Below are positions 52,496 through 61,400 of a DNA stretch of 64,000 nt, piece by piece. The stretch spans positions 1-64,000 of the forward strand of contig PGYB01000001.1 of assembly GCA_002839445.1 (NCBI GenBank), written 5' to 3'. This stretch comes from Candidatus Riflebacteria bacterium HGW-Riflebacteria-1. Lineage in GTDB: Bacteria; Muiribacteriota; Ozemobacteria; Ozemobacterales; Ozemobacteraceae. Position 1 is the first letter of the stretch; each line of letters begins with the position of its first letter. Below the pieces are notes generated by a model, which searched no databases, was not told the DNA's origin, and was given only the letters and a program-made list of their open reading frames with translations. A program made the position numbers and the translations under genes.

Positions 52496-53266
52496 ATGAA
52501 AAAGATTTTCGCAATTCTGCTGGCAGTAGCCGTTTTTGCCCCCGCATCTGCAATGGCTCAGTATAAACCCAATCAGAAGCCCAATAAGCCCGCATACAAT
52601 GGCCCGGTAACCCATCCAGGCAGCAATCATGGTGGAATCCACAGTCAGCCAGGCACCAGCGTTCCGAATCATGGCAACAACGGTGGTTACAATAATGGAA
52701 GCAACAACAACCACGGCAACAACGGTGGTTACAACAATGGTAATAACGGCCACAGCAATAATGGCGGCTATAACAATGGCAATAACGGCCAGAACAATAA
52801 CAGCGGTTACAACAACGGCAACAATGGCGGTTACAACAATGGTAACAACGGCGGCTACAATAATGGTAACAACAGCAACCACGGCAATAACGGCGGTTAC
52901 AATCCCGGTCACGGTCACGGCAATCCTGGCAACCATGGCCCGGCAGTAAAATATGAACTGATGAACGCTCACCGCACAATCGAAAGAGCCTTCAGAACTG
53001 TTGAAAACTCATATTTCCCGATTTTCATGAGCCACGAAGACAAGCGCAGAATGGGTCGCGCCATCGGTATGCTCAGCGGCGAACTCAACAACATCATGAG
53101 ACTCGTTGACCGAAGATACCGCGACGAGATCCGCGATATCGCCATGATCGTAGACCGCGCCAAGTTCGACATGTTCAGCGAAAACGACGTTCGCGGCGCT
53201 TTCAGAAAAATTCAGATGGCTGAAAGCCGCTACAATCGTTTGGCAAACAGTTTTTACAGAAGATAA
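52496..53266 (+). CDS. Exported Asn/Gly-rich repeat protein
   Basis: A 256-residue protein. Signal peptide MKKIFAILLAVAVFAPASAMAQ. Residues about 45-150 are low-complexity repeats of the type N-N-G-G-Y-N-N-G-N, with some His, then a His/Gly/Pro-rich bridge. The C-terminal 100 residues (from about 155) are a folded helical domain rich in Arg and charged residues (TIERAFRTVENSYFPIFMSH, RMGRAIGMLSGELNNIMRLV) of no known family. Possibly a surface or matrix-associated protein. AGGAG 7 bases before the ATG; a strong terminator follows. Confidence 0.75.
   Translation: MKKIFAILLAVAVFAPASAMAQYKPNQKPNKPAYNGPVTHPGSNHGGIHSQPGTSVPNHGNNGGYNNGSNNNHGNNGGYNNGNNGHSNNGGYNNGNNGQNNNSGYNNGNNGGYNNGNNGGYNNGNNSNHGNNGGYNPGHGHGNPGNHGPAVKYELMNAHRTIERAFRTVENSYFPIFMSHEDKRRMGRAIGMLSGELNNIMRLVDRRYRDEIRDIAMIVDRAKFDMFSENDVRGAFRKIQMAESRYNRLANSFYRR
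52670..52905 (+). repeat. Imperfect tandem repeats encoding N-N-G-G-Y-N
   Basis: Repeats of roughly 18-30 bases such as AACAACGGTGGTTACAATAA with synonymous variation (GGT/GGC, AAT/AAC), so the protein repeat is conserved beyond DNA identity. Confidence 0.8.
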
Positions 53267-53306
53267 TGTAAACCGCCCTCCTCTCTTCGACTGGAATAAC
53301 CAGTCA

Positions 53307-53345
53307 CAAAGCCCGGCAGTTGTTCAGAACTGCCGGGCTTTGCTT
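53307..53345 (+). terminator. Terminator of the Asn/Gly protein gene
   Basis: Perfect 15-bp stem CAAAGCCCGGCAGTT (53307-53321) / AACTGCCGGGCTTTG (53328-53342) with a 6-base loop, then CTTATTG. It lies between convergent genes and may act on both. Confidence 0.8.
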
Positions 53346-53389
53346 ATTGCGGATAACATCTAATGTTCACAATTTGAGGCCGAAAAAAA

Positions 53390-54430
53390 TCAACTGCTCA
53401 AAGCTTCAAAAAGAGCGGCTGGTGAATCAGCAAAGTCGCCGATCAGCTCGTGGTCGGGGTAGAAAATTTCGATGGCATTTTCCTTGCCCTTGAGCTGAAG
53501 CTTGCCTACTGAAACAAGCTTCCAATCACCGCTTAGGCTGTTTTTAATCTTTTCACACAGCACAACTGATTTTCTGACCTTCCTGGTCATCGCCTCAAGT
53601 CTTGACGCGATATTAACGGCGTCGCCGATGATCGTGTAATCGGTTTTAACTGATGAGCCCATGTTGCCCTCGATCACCATTCCCTGTGCCAGGCCAAAAC
53701 CGCAGCGCAGAAACCGCATCGGGCTCGCCGGGCCAGCGCTATCACGCTGTTCCTGCAATGCACTGATGATGCACAAACAGGCACTTAGTGCATTATCGGC
53801 CAGATCTGGCGAAAAATAGGCCATGACGCAGTCGCCAATGAACTTGGTTACCTCGCCGCCAAAATCAGATATGATCTTGCTGGAAATTTCGAGAAAGCGA
53901 TTGAGCATCGCCGCCGTATCTTCAACTTCCAGCATTTCGCTGACCGACGAAAAATTCACCAGGTCAGCGAAAAGTATTATTCTTTCTACCTTACGAGGCG
54001 GCATGGTCAAAGGATTCAAGCCTTGATTGATGATCTGAAGAACCGCCGGCTGCGTGTAACGCCCGATAATCTGATGTGATTCAAGAATAGACTGAAGCAA
54101 AAGTCGCACTGGCCTGTTCAGCAAATCAACGCTGGTGTCGAGGTTAAAGTATTTCATCGACCAGTCCGGAAACATGCGCTCAATATTGCCAGACTCCATT
54201 TTCAGGCACAGCACGTCGCGATGGCGCTTGTCCTGCCTGATTTTCGCAAAAAGCCGGTCGACTTTTTCTTCTTCGCCTTCGAGGGTCTGAAAAAACAGAC
54301 CGCAGAAATAGAGCAGCACACCGGTTATCTGCTGTGCGATATTGCGCTCGCAACAGTAAGCGTTGATTTCCTGAACCTCGCTGTCAGTCATCGGCGAACT
54401 GGGTCTGCTGATATAGGTGATCCGCTTCAT
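53390..54430 (-). CDS. Blue-light-activated adenylate cyclase (BLUF + class III cyclase)
   Basis: A 346-residue soluble photoreceptor enzyme predicted to convert ATP to cAMP under blue light. BLUF domain (about 1-100): Tyr6, Asn30, Gln48 (FFQTLEGE), Trp90 and Met92 (FPDWSM) are the flavin-contacting positions and all are kept. Linker helices contain INQGLNPLT. Class III cyclase domain (about 150-325): metal aspartates Asp156 (LFADLVNFSS) and Asp200 (KFIGDCVMAYF), adenine-selecting Lys196 and Thr266, and transition-state Asn273 and Arg277. The order, length and residues match bPAC of Beggiatoa closely. ATG 54430 with GAGG upstream is preferred to the GTG at 54442. It is monocistronic. Confidence 0.93.
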   Translation of the reverse strand: MKRITYISRPSSPMTDSEVQEINAYCCERNIAQQITGVLLYFCGLFFQTLEGEEEKVDRLFAKIRQDKRHRDVLCLKMESGNIERMFPDWSMKYFNLDTSVDLLNRPVRLLLQSILESHQIIGRYTQPAVLQIINQGLNPLTMPPRKVERIILFADLVNFSSVSEMLEVEDTAAMLNRFLEISSKIISDFGGEVTKFIGDCVMAYFSPDLADNALSACLCIISALQEQRDSAGPASPMRFLRCGFGLAQGMVIEGNMGSSVKTDYTIIGDAVNIASRLEAMTRKVRKSVVLCEKIKNSLSGDWKLVSVGKLQLKGKENAIEIFYPDHELIGDFADSPAALFEALSS

Positions 54431-54689
54431 AAAACAACACACCTCTATTTCGTCACACTTTATTTATCCCCGTCCGTTATTCTAACTCAGTCTGCCCACA
54501 AAAACAAAATTCTTCAGTCTTGCCGCAAAAGCACAATTCATCAGCAGCAAACATCCAGCCGGAAGCGAACCGGTTCTTCACAAGCAGATTGTGCCGACGA
54601 GCCTCAGGTTTGACTCGAACCGCCTGGAGTGATTCTTATCGTTCTAACTTATGTGAAATCACGCGGGCGACTGCGTATGATCGCCTATC

Positions 54690-56474
54690 TCAATCGCTGT
54701 CTTTGATCAGCTGATGGAAGCGGCCATACCAGTAGGCCAGCAGATAGCCGACCGGTGCGATGCGTGTCTGGTCGTCGGCACCTGTGACCAGCATGCGCGG
54801 TGGTTCCTGCCAGATGAAAATGTGCGGAGCGCGCTGATCGATCGGGATCAGATCGATACTCTGCCGATCATAACGCCCGAAACGGTCAGGCCACAATGAA
54901 TGGCGCAAGCTGCCGCTGTGATCAAAGCGCCGATTTGTCTGGTTTTCGGGGTAAAGCTGCAGGGTGCGACGCGCGGCAACAACAAGTGGATCGTCATATT
55001 TGCGCCCGGTATGCGCAGCTTCGATGAAGTTGTACATACTGTTGCCCTCGTCGGCGATCGGTTCGAGCGCGCGCGGCAGTATTGCCAGCGCCGCCTGGCG
55101 CAACCGAGCGTCACCGGGCTGATCGAGAATGCCCATAAGCGCAAAAAAACCAAGATTACAGCCAACATAAGAACGCATGGTATCAGAAAATTCATCGAGG
55201 TTTGAGCCGGCAACAACACGCATTCGCTGTGCCCGCTTTTCGAGCTTTTTCGCAAGTTTATCAGCTTTGAACAGGCGTAGAGTCTGCGCCTGTGCTTCGA
55301 ACTGGTCGGCTCTGGCCGCGAAAATCGCAAAGCTACCTGGTTCATGCAGGAACGCCAGGCCTTGCATCAGCATATTCGTCAGCCGGTTCGCAGCGCTGAC
55401 CACCGGCACATCAGTAACCGGCTCCAGCCATACTGTCAGCGAATCTGGAACACCCGCCCGCATTGCCATTATCTGCACAAGTACGCGACCAACCGCCAGA
55501 AAGATGCCATGCAGCCGATTTTCGACAACCGGCAGATTGCGGCCCGCGAGAACATCTTCGAGCAATTTCGCAGTATCAGAAGCGATAACATGTAACTGGC
55601 GACGCGCAAGCAGTTCATCTGCAAAATATCTGGTCAACTGCTCATCGCCGGTAATATTGCAGGCGGTCTGAAACATCAACAGAGCGCGCAAAGCCTCGCC
55701 GCCTCTTACTGCCGGCGGCTTGAAACGCGAAACTATACGAGCCAGTCTCTCAGAATAAGGAAACGTCTGTGCAAAAACATTGGCCGGAAAATCATCGACC
55801 TTTGCCCATTCCTCTGGATTTATGCGATCCTGATAAGCATATTCAGGATTCAGATTAAAAGTTGAAGGCTCCAGACCGTTGATATTGGCCTTGAGCGCAA
55901 GATTGTTGTTCATCAGGTTATGCGTCGCGGTAGCGATCATACTACTGATTTCTTTTCGCAGATCGGCATCGCGAATGTGTTCCCAGGCCAGGGCGCAGCC
56001 CATGTATATGCCGGTATACTGATCGCGCGAGGTGTCGGCCTTGAAACAGAGATGGCTGTAGCTGCCAACTCCAGCGACAACATCGCGGCCATTGCCTAGT
56101 TCTTCGCGGGTGCCAAAGGCCCGGCCGATAAAGCCCTGCCGGCCCGCCATATCGTGCAATTGCACGAAAGCGCGCAGACACTTTTCGATATTATCGAGAG
56201 CCGCTTCATCGCGAGTCACGCGATAACGAAAAGCCTGCGCAGCAATATAAGCGCCGGTCCAGATCGTCGAATCACCGGCCGAACGATAACGCAGTTGCTC
56301 TCCGGCGTCGACCGGTTGCAGGTTGACGACCAGCCCGCGCGGCATATGCTCGCCCGCGACCAGGCGGTCAAACTTTGCGGCCTTTTCCCCCAGCTCACCA
56401 GCCGACACAACAACTGATCCTGCATACACAACGTAGGCCAGCGCCAGAAACAAGATCTTGATTCGCATTATCAT
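54690..56474 (-). CDS. Exported protein with likely alpha/alpha-toroid fold
   Basis: A 594-residue exported protein of unknown function. Signal peptide (MIMRIKILFLALAYVVYAGS, ending VVVSAGE). Repeating helix pairs with Gly, Trp and Tyr at turns (DSTIWTGAYIAAQAFRYRVT, QYTGIYMGCALAWEHI, GCNLGFFALMGILDQPGD) suggest an (alpha/alpha)-toroid of the type found in glycoside hydrolases, polysaccharide lyases or epimerases. The late RHSLWPDRFGRYDRQSIDLI and RAPHIFIWQEPPRMLVTG blocks may line an active site. GAGG lies 5 bases before the ATG. It has no operon partner. Confidence 0.7.
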   Translation of the reverse strand: MIMRIKILFLALAYVVYAGSVVVSAGELGEKAAKFDRLVAGEHMPRGLVVNLQPVDAGEQLRYRSAGDSTIWTGAYIAAQAFRYRVTRDEAALDNIEKCLRAFVQLHDMAGRQGFIGRAFGTREELGNGRDVVAGVGSYSHLCFKADTSRDQYTGIYMGCALAWEHIRDADLRKEISSMIATATHNLMNNNLALKANINGLEPSTFNLNPEYAYQDRINPEEWAKVDDFPANVFAQTFPYSERLARIVSRFKPPAVRGGEALRALLMFQTACNITGDEQLTRYFADELLARRQLHVIASDTAKLLEDVLAGRNLPVVENRLHGIFLAVGRVLVQIMAMRAGVPDSLTVWLEPVTDVPVVSAANRLTNMLMQGLAFLHEPGSFAIFAARADQFEAQAQTLRLFKADKLAKKLEKRAQRMRVVAGSNLDEFSDTMRSYVGCNLGFFALMGILDQPGDARLRQAALAILPRALEPIADEGNSMYNFIEAAHTGRKYDDPLVVAARRTLQLYPENQTNRRFDHSGSLRHSLWPDRFGRYDRQSIDLIPIDQRAPHIFIWQEPPRMLVTGADDQTRIAPVGYLLAYWYGRFHQLIKDSD

Positions 56475-56726
56475 ATAATCCTCACTGCGCTAAATCTATA
56501 CAAAGAATACCGCAAAGGCTTGTGCGTTACAATCTGACAGCAAAAACGCAGCAACAATCCATTTGCCTGTTCATGAGCACTTTACGAGATATTTAGCATG
56601 GACTATTTTTAGTATAAGCTTATCATGATGATCATACAGGTTCTTTTGAAGAGTTCTCCGCAGATTAAAGGATTATCGCAGATTATTCACAAGGCTTTAT
56701 GTTTTTTTGCACTTATTCCTGAAACC

Positions 56727-56786
56727 ATCTGCGCAATCTACGGATGCTCTGCCCTTATTCTCCTGTCTTTTCTAGCGTCTCCGCGC
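56727..56786 (+). repeat. 60-bp direct repeat, copy 1
   Basis: Begins ATCTGCGCAATCTACGGATG and ends GTCTCCGCGC. It matches copy 2 (56911-56970) at about 52 of 60 positions by my count; the copies are 184 bases apart. Confidence 0.75.
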
Positions 56787-56821
56787 ACCGACTCACGAGC
56801 ACGATTTAGGTCCAACCCTGT

Positions 56822-56858
56822 CATTCTGCACGTAGCCAACGGCGAAGTCACAGAATAC
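56822..56858 (-). repeat. Dispersed palindromic repeat, copy C
   Basis: CATTCTGCACGTAGCC starts and GAAGTCACAGAATAC ends the element; the order matches copy A1. It lies between the two 60-bp repeats. Confidence 0.55.
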
Positions 56859-56910
56859 ATCTTTCGCGGCCAGCTCTATTCTCTCAGCCTTCATCCGCAC
56901 AATCGGTGGA

Positions 56911-56970
56911 ATCTGCGCAATCTGCGGATGCTCCTTTCTTATTCTCCTGTGTTTTCAAGCATCTCCGCGC
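56911..56970 (+). repeat. 60-bp direct repeat, copy 2
   Basis: Begins ATCTGCGCAATCTGCGGATG and ends ATCTCCGCGC. See copy 1 at 56727-56786. The pair could mark a duplication or two insertions of the same element. Confidence 0.75.
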
Positions 56971-56991
56971 TTCTGCGTGAGCTTACTCTTT

Positions 56992-57079
56992 TTCTTCTTG
57001 TTCTTCTTGTTCTTCTTGTTCTTCTTTTCTTCTTGTTCTGCTTTTCTTCTTGTTCTGCTTTTCTTCTTGTTCTGCTTTT
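56992..57079 (+). repeat. Polypyrimidine tandem array (9-mer and 17-mer units)
   Basis: Four copies of TTCTTCTTG (the last with a final T, 56992-57027), then three exact copies of the 17-mer CTTCTTGTTCTGCTTTT (57029-57045, 57046-57062, 57063-57079). Such simple repeats are prone to slippage. Confidence 0.9.
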
Positions 57080-57219
57080 CTTCTTCTTTGCGTCTCTGTG
57101 TCTTTGTGCGAAAATCATTTCAACAAAGCCTGCTTGTATTTTTGAACGGGAATGTGATAGTGAACTTATAAGATTCATAACAGATTCAGAGGATCGCGAA
57201 TCAGGAAAGGGGGCAGACC

Positions 57220-58446
57220 ATGCGCCTGCTGCACACATCTGACTGGCATCTCGGCCGCTCGCTGATGCTTCTCAAGAGGCACGATGAGCTTACGGCCTTT
57301 CTCGAATGGTTGATAAAAACGATAGAAGAGCGCAACATCGCTACGCTGATCGTTGCCGGTGACGTTTTTGACAATACAACTCCGGCAACAGCCGCTCAGG
57401 AACTCTATTACCGCTTCCTCAGCCAGGCCGCCGCGACCTGCTGCAACAACATCGTGATTGTTGCCGGCAACCACGATTCACCAACTCTGCTCGACGCACC
57501 TGCGAAGATTCTCAAGGCAATCAACGTGCATGTGGTCGGCACTCCCGGCAAATTTCCCGAGAATGAAACAATAGTCCTGAAGAACCGCAACGGCGAACCA
57601 CAGGCTGTAGTGTGCGCCGTGCCCTACCTGCGCGACCGCGATATTCGCAGGGTTACGCCGGGCGAATCTGTCGAAGACAAGGCAGCCGCACTTATCAAGG
57701 GCGTGCAGCAGCATTATGCGACAGCCTGCGCGAATGCCGAGCGACTGCGCCATGAGCTCGGAGACCTGCCGCTGATTGCAACAGGGCACCTGTTCACCGC
57801 CGGCGGCATAGCGGTAGAAGGCGACGGCGTCAGAGAACTGTATGTCGGCACTATCGCTCATTTCAACGCCGATCTGTTCCCGCTGTCAATCGATTACATG
57901 GCCCTGGGGCATCTGCACGCGCCGCAACAGGCCGGCGGCCGCGAGCATATCAGGTATTCTGGTTCGCCGATTCCCATGAATTTCTGCGAAGCGAAGCAAC
58001 AGAAAAAGGTAATTCAGGTCGATTTCACCGGACGCAGACCGCATATAGAGGAAATCGCCGTGCCCTGTTTTCAACCGCTCGAGAAAATCTGCGGAGATCT
58101 CTCCGAACTGACCGGCCGCATCGCGCAGCTTGTCGGCGAAAACAGTAATGCCTGGCTTGAAATCGAATATACCGGCGAAATGATTGTTCCGAATCTCGAC
58201 GATGAAATCAGCAGGGCCATCGCCGGTTCTGAACTGAAAGTGACGCGCACTATCAATCGCAACAATATCCATTTGCGCCTGACCGGCGATGAGACGCCGC
58301 AATCACTTGAAGGTATGAACGAACTGGCTGTTTTCGATTATTGCCTCAAAACCCGCAATGTTCCTGAAGAGCAGCGCCCGGAGCTTATTCAGGCCTATCA
58401 GGAAATTATCGGTGCAATCGTCGAAAATGACACCGGTAACGAATAG
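57220..58446 (+). CDS. sbcD: Exonuclease subunit SbcD
   Basis: Mre11-type nuclease subunit of the SbcCD complex, 408 residues. Metal-site motifs: LHTSDWHLGRSL (Asp, His), LIVAGDVFDNTTP (Asp), VIVAGNHDSPTLL (Asn, His), ATGHLFTAGG (His) and YMALGHLHAPQ (GHLH). The C-terminal capping domain follows. SbcCD cleaves hairpins and palindromic DNA and protein-blocked ends. AAGGGGGC is upstream of ATG 57220. It is followed by sbcC after 8 bases. Confidence 0.95.
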   Translation: MRLLHTSDWHLGRSLMLLKRHDELTAFLEWLIKTIEERNIATLIVAGDVFDNTTPATAAQELYYRFLSQAAATCCNNIVIVAGNHDSPTLLDAPAKILKAINVHVVGTPGKFPENETIVLKNRNGEPQAVVCAVPYLRDRDIRRVTPGESVEDKAAALIKGVQQHYATACANAERLRHELGDLPLIATGHLFTAGGIAVEGDGVRELYVGTIAHFNADLFPLSIDYMALGHLHAPQQAGGREHIRYSGSPIPMNFCEAKQQKKVIQVDFTGRRPHIEEIAVPCFQPLEKICGDLSELTGRIAQLVGENSNAWLEIEYTGEMIVPNLDDEISRAIAGSELKVTRTINRNNIHLRLTGDETPQSLEGMNELAVFDYCLKTRNVPEEQRPELIQAYQEIIGAIVENDTGNE

Positions 58447-58454
58447 GAGTCGCC

Positions 58455-61400
58455 ATGAAGATACTCGAGCTGCGTTTCAAAAACCTGAATTCATTGCAGG
58501 GTGAATGGAAAATCGATTTCATGGCGCCAGAATACATTGCCGACGGCATTTTTGCCATGACCGGCCCAACCGGATCAGGTAAATCAACCATTCTCGACGC
58601 GATCTGTCTTGCTCTCTACGGTCGCACGCCGCGCCTCAAAAACATCAGCCAGAGCAGCAACGAAATCATGTCGCGCCAGACCGGCGAATGCTTCGCTGAG
58701 GTGCTTTTCGAATGTCAGAGCGGCCGTTTTCGCTGCCACTGGAGCCAACATCGCGCGCGCCGCAACCCTGACGGCAACCTCGCCGCAGCGGCACATGAGA
58801 TTTCCGAAGCATCTTCCGGAAAAGTGCTTGAAACAAGGCGACTGCAGGTTCTTGACCTGGTTGAGATGATGACCGGCATGGATTTCAACCGCTTCACCCG
58901 CTCGGTAATGCTTGCTCAGGGCGACTTCGCGGCATTTCTGCAGTCAAACGCGCGCGACCGCGCACCGATTCTCGAACAGATTACCGGCACTGATATTTAC
59001 AGCCAGATCTCGATCAAGGTTTTCGAACGCCACAACGAAGAGAACAGTCGCCTGGAACAGCTAAACGCTGCGGTCTCAGGTATCATGTTCATGAGCGAAG
59101 AGGAAGAGAGCCTGACCGGCGAGATTCTCGCGCAGAAGCAGAACAGCAGCCAGGAGCTCAGCAAAAGCAACGCTGAGAACACCGCAGCCATCCAGTGGCT
59201 CACCGGCATAGATTCGCTGCGCACAGAAATAGCCAGACTGCTCGCCGAATCAGTCACAATTGACCAGCAGATCGAAGCCTTCAGTACAACCCGCAGCGCC
59301 CTCAAACGCGCTGATCAGGCGGCAGAACTCGACGGAGACTTTGCTGCGCTGACTACGACCCGGCAACAGCAGGCTTCTGACCGGAACCAGTTGCAGACAT
59401 GCGAACAGGGGCTACCTGAACTCGAAAAAGCTCTCAACGTTACAGCCGATCAGCTGAGAGCCAGCGAGCAGGCTACTGCCGGCAGCAAGGCTGCCAGACA
59501 GTCAGAGGCGCCCTTTTTGCTGCAGGCGCGCGCACTCGACCTCAGAGCCGCGGAGCTTCAGAAATCGGTTACAGAATCTGAAAACGAACTCAAAAAGAGC
59601 GAAAAGCAGCTGACCACAAACCGCGAAAGCCTTGCCGCTGCCGAAAATGACAGCAGAGGCGCGCAGGCTGAACTTGAGGCGGTCAAAGTCTGGCTCAACA
59701 CGAATGCCGGCGATGAAAAACTGGTCAGCGAATTTTCGGCTATTTCTGCACAGATCGGTAATCTTGCTGAATTTTTCAAAGACCGCGCCGCGGCCGAAAG
59801 CGCTGTCGAAGATGGCGAAAAACAGCAAAAAAAGCTTGTCAAAGCCTGCCAGACCAGCGAAAAGGAACTGCAGACTGCAAACAAAGAATACGAAGCCGCA
59901 CAGCAAGAAACCGGCAAAATTACAGAAGCACTACAGAAGCTTCTCGAAGGACTGCCAATCAGCGAATATCACGCCAGACGCGAAGCGCTGCTCGAAAAAA
60001 AATACCTGCTCGAAAAAATCGCCAGCCTCGAAGAAGAACGCAAAACACTGCAAGACGGTCACCCCTGCCCGCTTTGCGGCGCAACCGAGCACCCCTATGC
60101 TGCTGGCAATGTTCCGGCAATCAAAGAATCAGACAAAGAAATCAAGCGGCTTGCCAAGCTGATAAAAACTGCCGAGACCCTCGAAATACAACTCAAAGAG
60201 CTGCGCGACAACGAAGCGGCAATAATGCAGAAACGCAGCGAAGCTGAAGGCAAGCTCACCATCGCTGCACACGAAAATGCGACGCACGAAAAGGCTTTTG
60301 GCCAGCTGGCAAAAGAGCTCGAGAAAACCGTCAAGAAAGCCGAAGAGGCGAAAACCAGCGTGCTAAAAAATCTCGGAGAATACGGAATCACGGAGCTTCC
60401 CGAAGGTGATGCTGAAGAAATTCTAAGCACTTTGCGCTCGCGCCTGGTGAAATGGCAGCAACAGCAGAAAAGCAGCAACGAAATCGAAACCCGGCTGCAC
60501 AAACAGAATGCCGAGCTGCAAAACTTCGCCGGCATTATCAAAACTCTCGAAGAATCAGTTGCCGCAAAAAAGGCTGAGCTGATAGCAAGGCAAAAGAACC
60601 ATCAGCTGCTGCTGACTGAACGACAGCAGCTTTACGGCGACAAAAATCCCGACGTCGAAGAGGCTCGACTCGATAAACAGCTGAGTCTCGCCGAACAAAC
60701 CGAAAAACAGGCCCGCGAAAAGCACGAGCAGGCCGGCAAAGCTCTCAACCATCTTAAGTCACAGATCAAGACGCTCGCTGACAGCATAGACAAAAGAATG
60801 GAGCAGCTTGCAGCACTGGAAAATGGCTTTGCGCTGAATCTTGCCCGTAAAGGTTTTGCCGACGAAAAAGACTTTGCGGCATGTCGAATGTCGGCAGACC
60901 AGCGCAACCAGCTCAAAAACCGTGCCGATGAGCTTGACCGCAAAAGAACCGAAATTATTGCCCGCAAAAGCGATCGCGAGAGAGTTCTGACAGACGAGTT
61001 GGCGAAAAATACAACTGAATCTGGCCTTGATACTCTCAAGCAAACCCAGATAGAGCTCGAAACCGCACTGAAAAGCCTCGGTGAGGAAATCGGCGCGCTG
61101 CGCCAGAAACTGCTCGACAACACCAGGGCAAAAGAGCTGATCAAAAGCAAAAAAGCCGCTATAGATGCCCAGCGCACAGAATGCCATAAATGGAAGGTTC
61201 TCAACGACCTTATCGGCTCATCCGATGGCAACAAATTCCGCAAGTTTGCCCAGGGCATAACCTTTGAAATGCTGGTCGAGCTGGCCAACAACCAGCTGCA
61301 CGATATGACCGACCGCTACATTCTGTTGCATGACCGCGAGAATCCTCTTGAACTGCAGGTTATCGACACCTGGCAGTCGAGCAGGATACGCTCAACCCAG

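Larger units (their letters stand above)
56475..57219. other. Long intergenic repeat mosaic before sbcD
   Basis: A 745-base spacer without a credible gene (an open frame of 205 codons through it is low-complexity). It holds two 60-base direct repeats, one copy of the dispersed palindrome, and a 90-base pyrimidine tract with 9-mer and 17-mer tandem repeats ending in CTTTGCGTCTCTGTGTCTTT-like DNA. Base composition and homopolymer runs differ from neighbouring genes. Confidence 0.6.

Noticed and set aside
52406..52979. Two long minus-strand open frames (Val/Ile/Ala-rich and Cys/His/Tyr-rich) across the Asn/Gly gene
   Set aside because: They are the antisense of the Asn/Gly repeats; their odd composition is a mirror of AAC/GGC codons, and the plus-strand gene has a signal peptide and a good ribosome-binding site.
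53390..54442. GTG at 54442 as start of the BLUF cyclase
   Set aside because: It has no Shine-Dalgarno at a proper distance, while ATG 54430 has GAGG upstream and aligns with the start of known BLUF cyclases.
54600..54680. Possible tRNA because of a GGTTCGAGTC-like stretch on the minus strand
   Set aside because: No acceptor stem or anticodon arm could be folded around it and the T arm does not pair correctly.
56625..57242. A 205-codon plus-strand open frame before sbcD
   Set aside because: It runs through direct and tandem repeats, has a low-complexity Leu/Phe stretch from the pyrimidine array, no ribosome-binding site and overlaps the start of sbcD.
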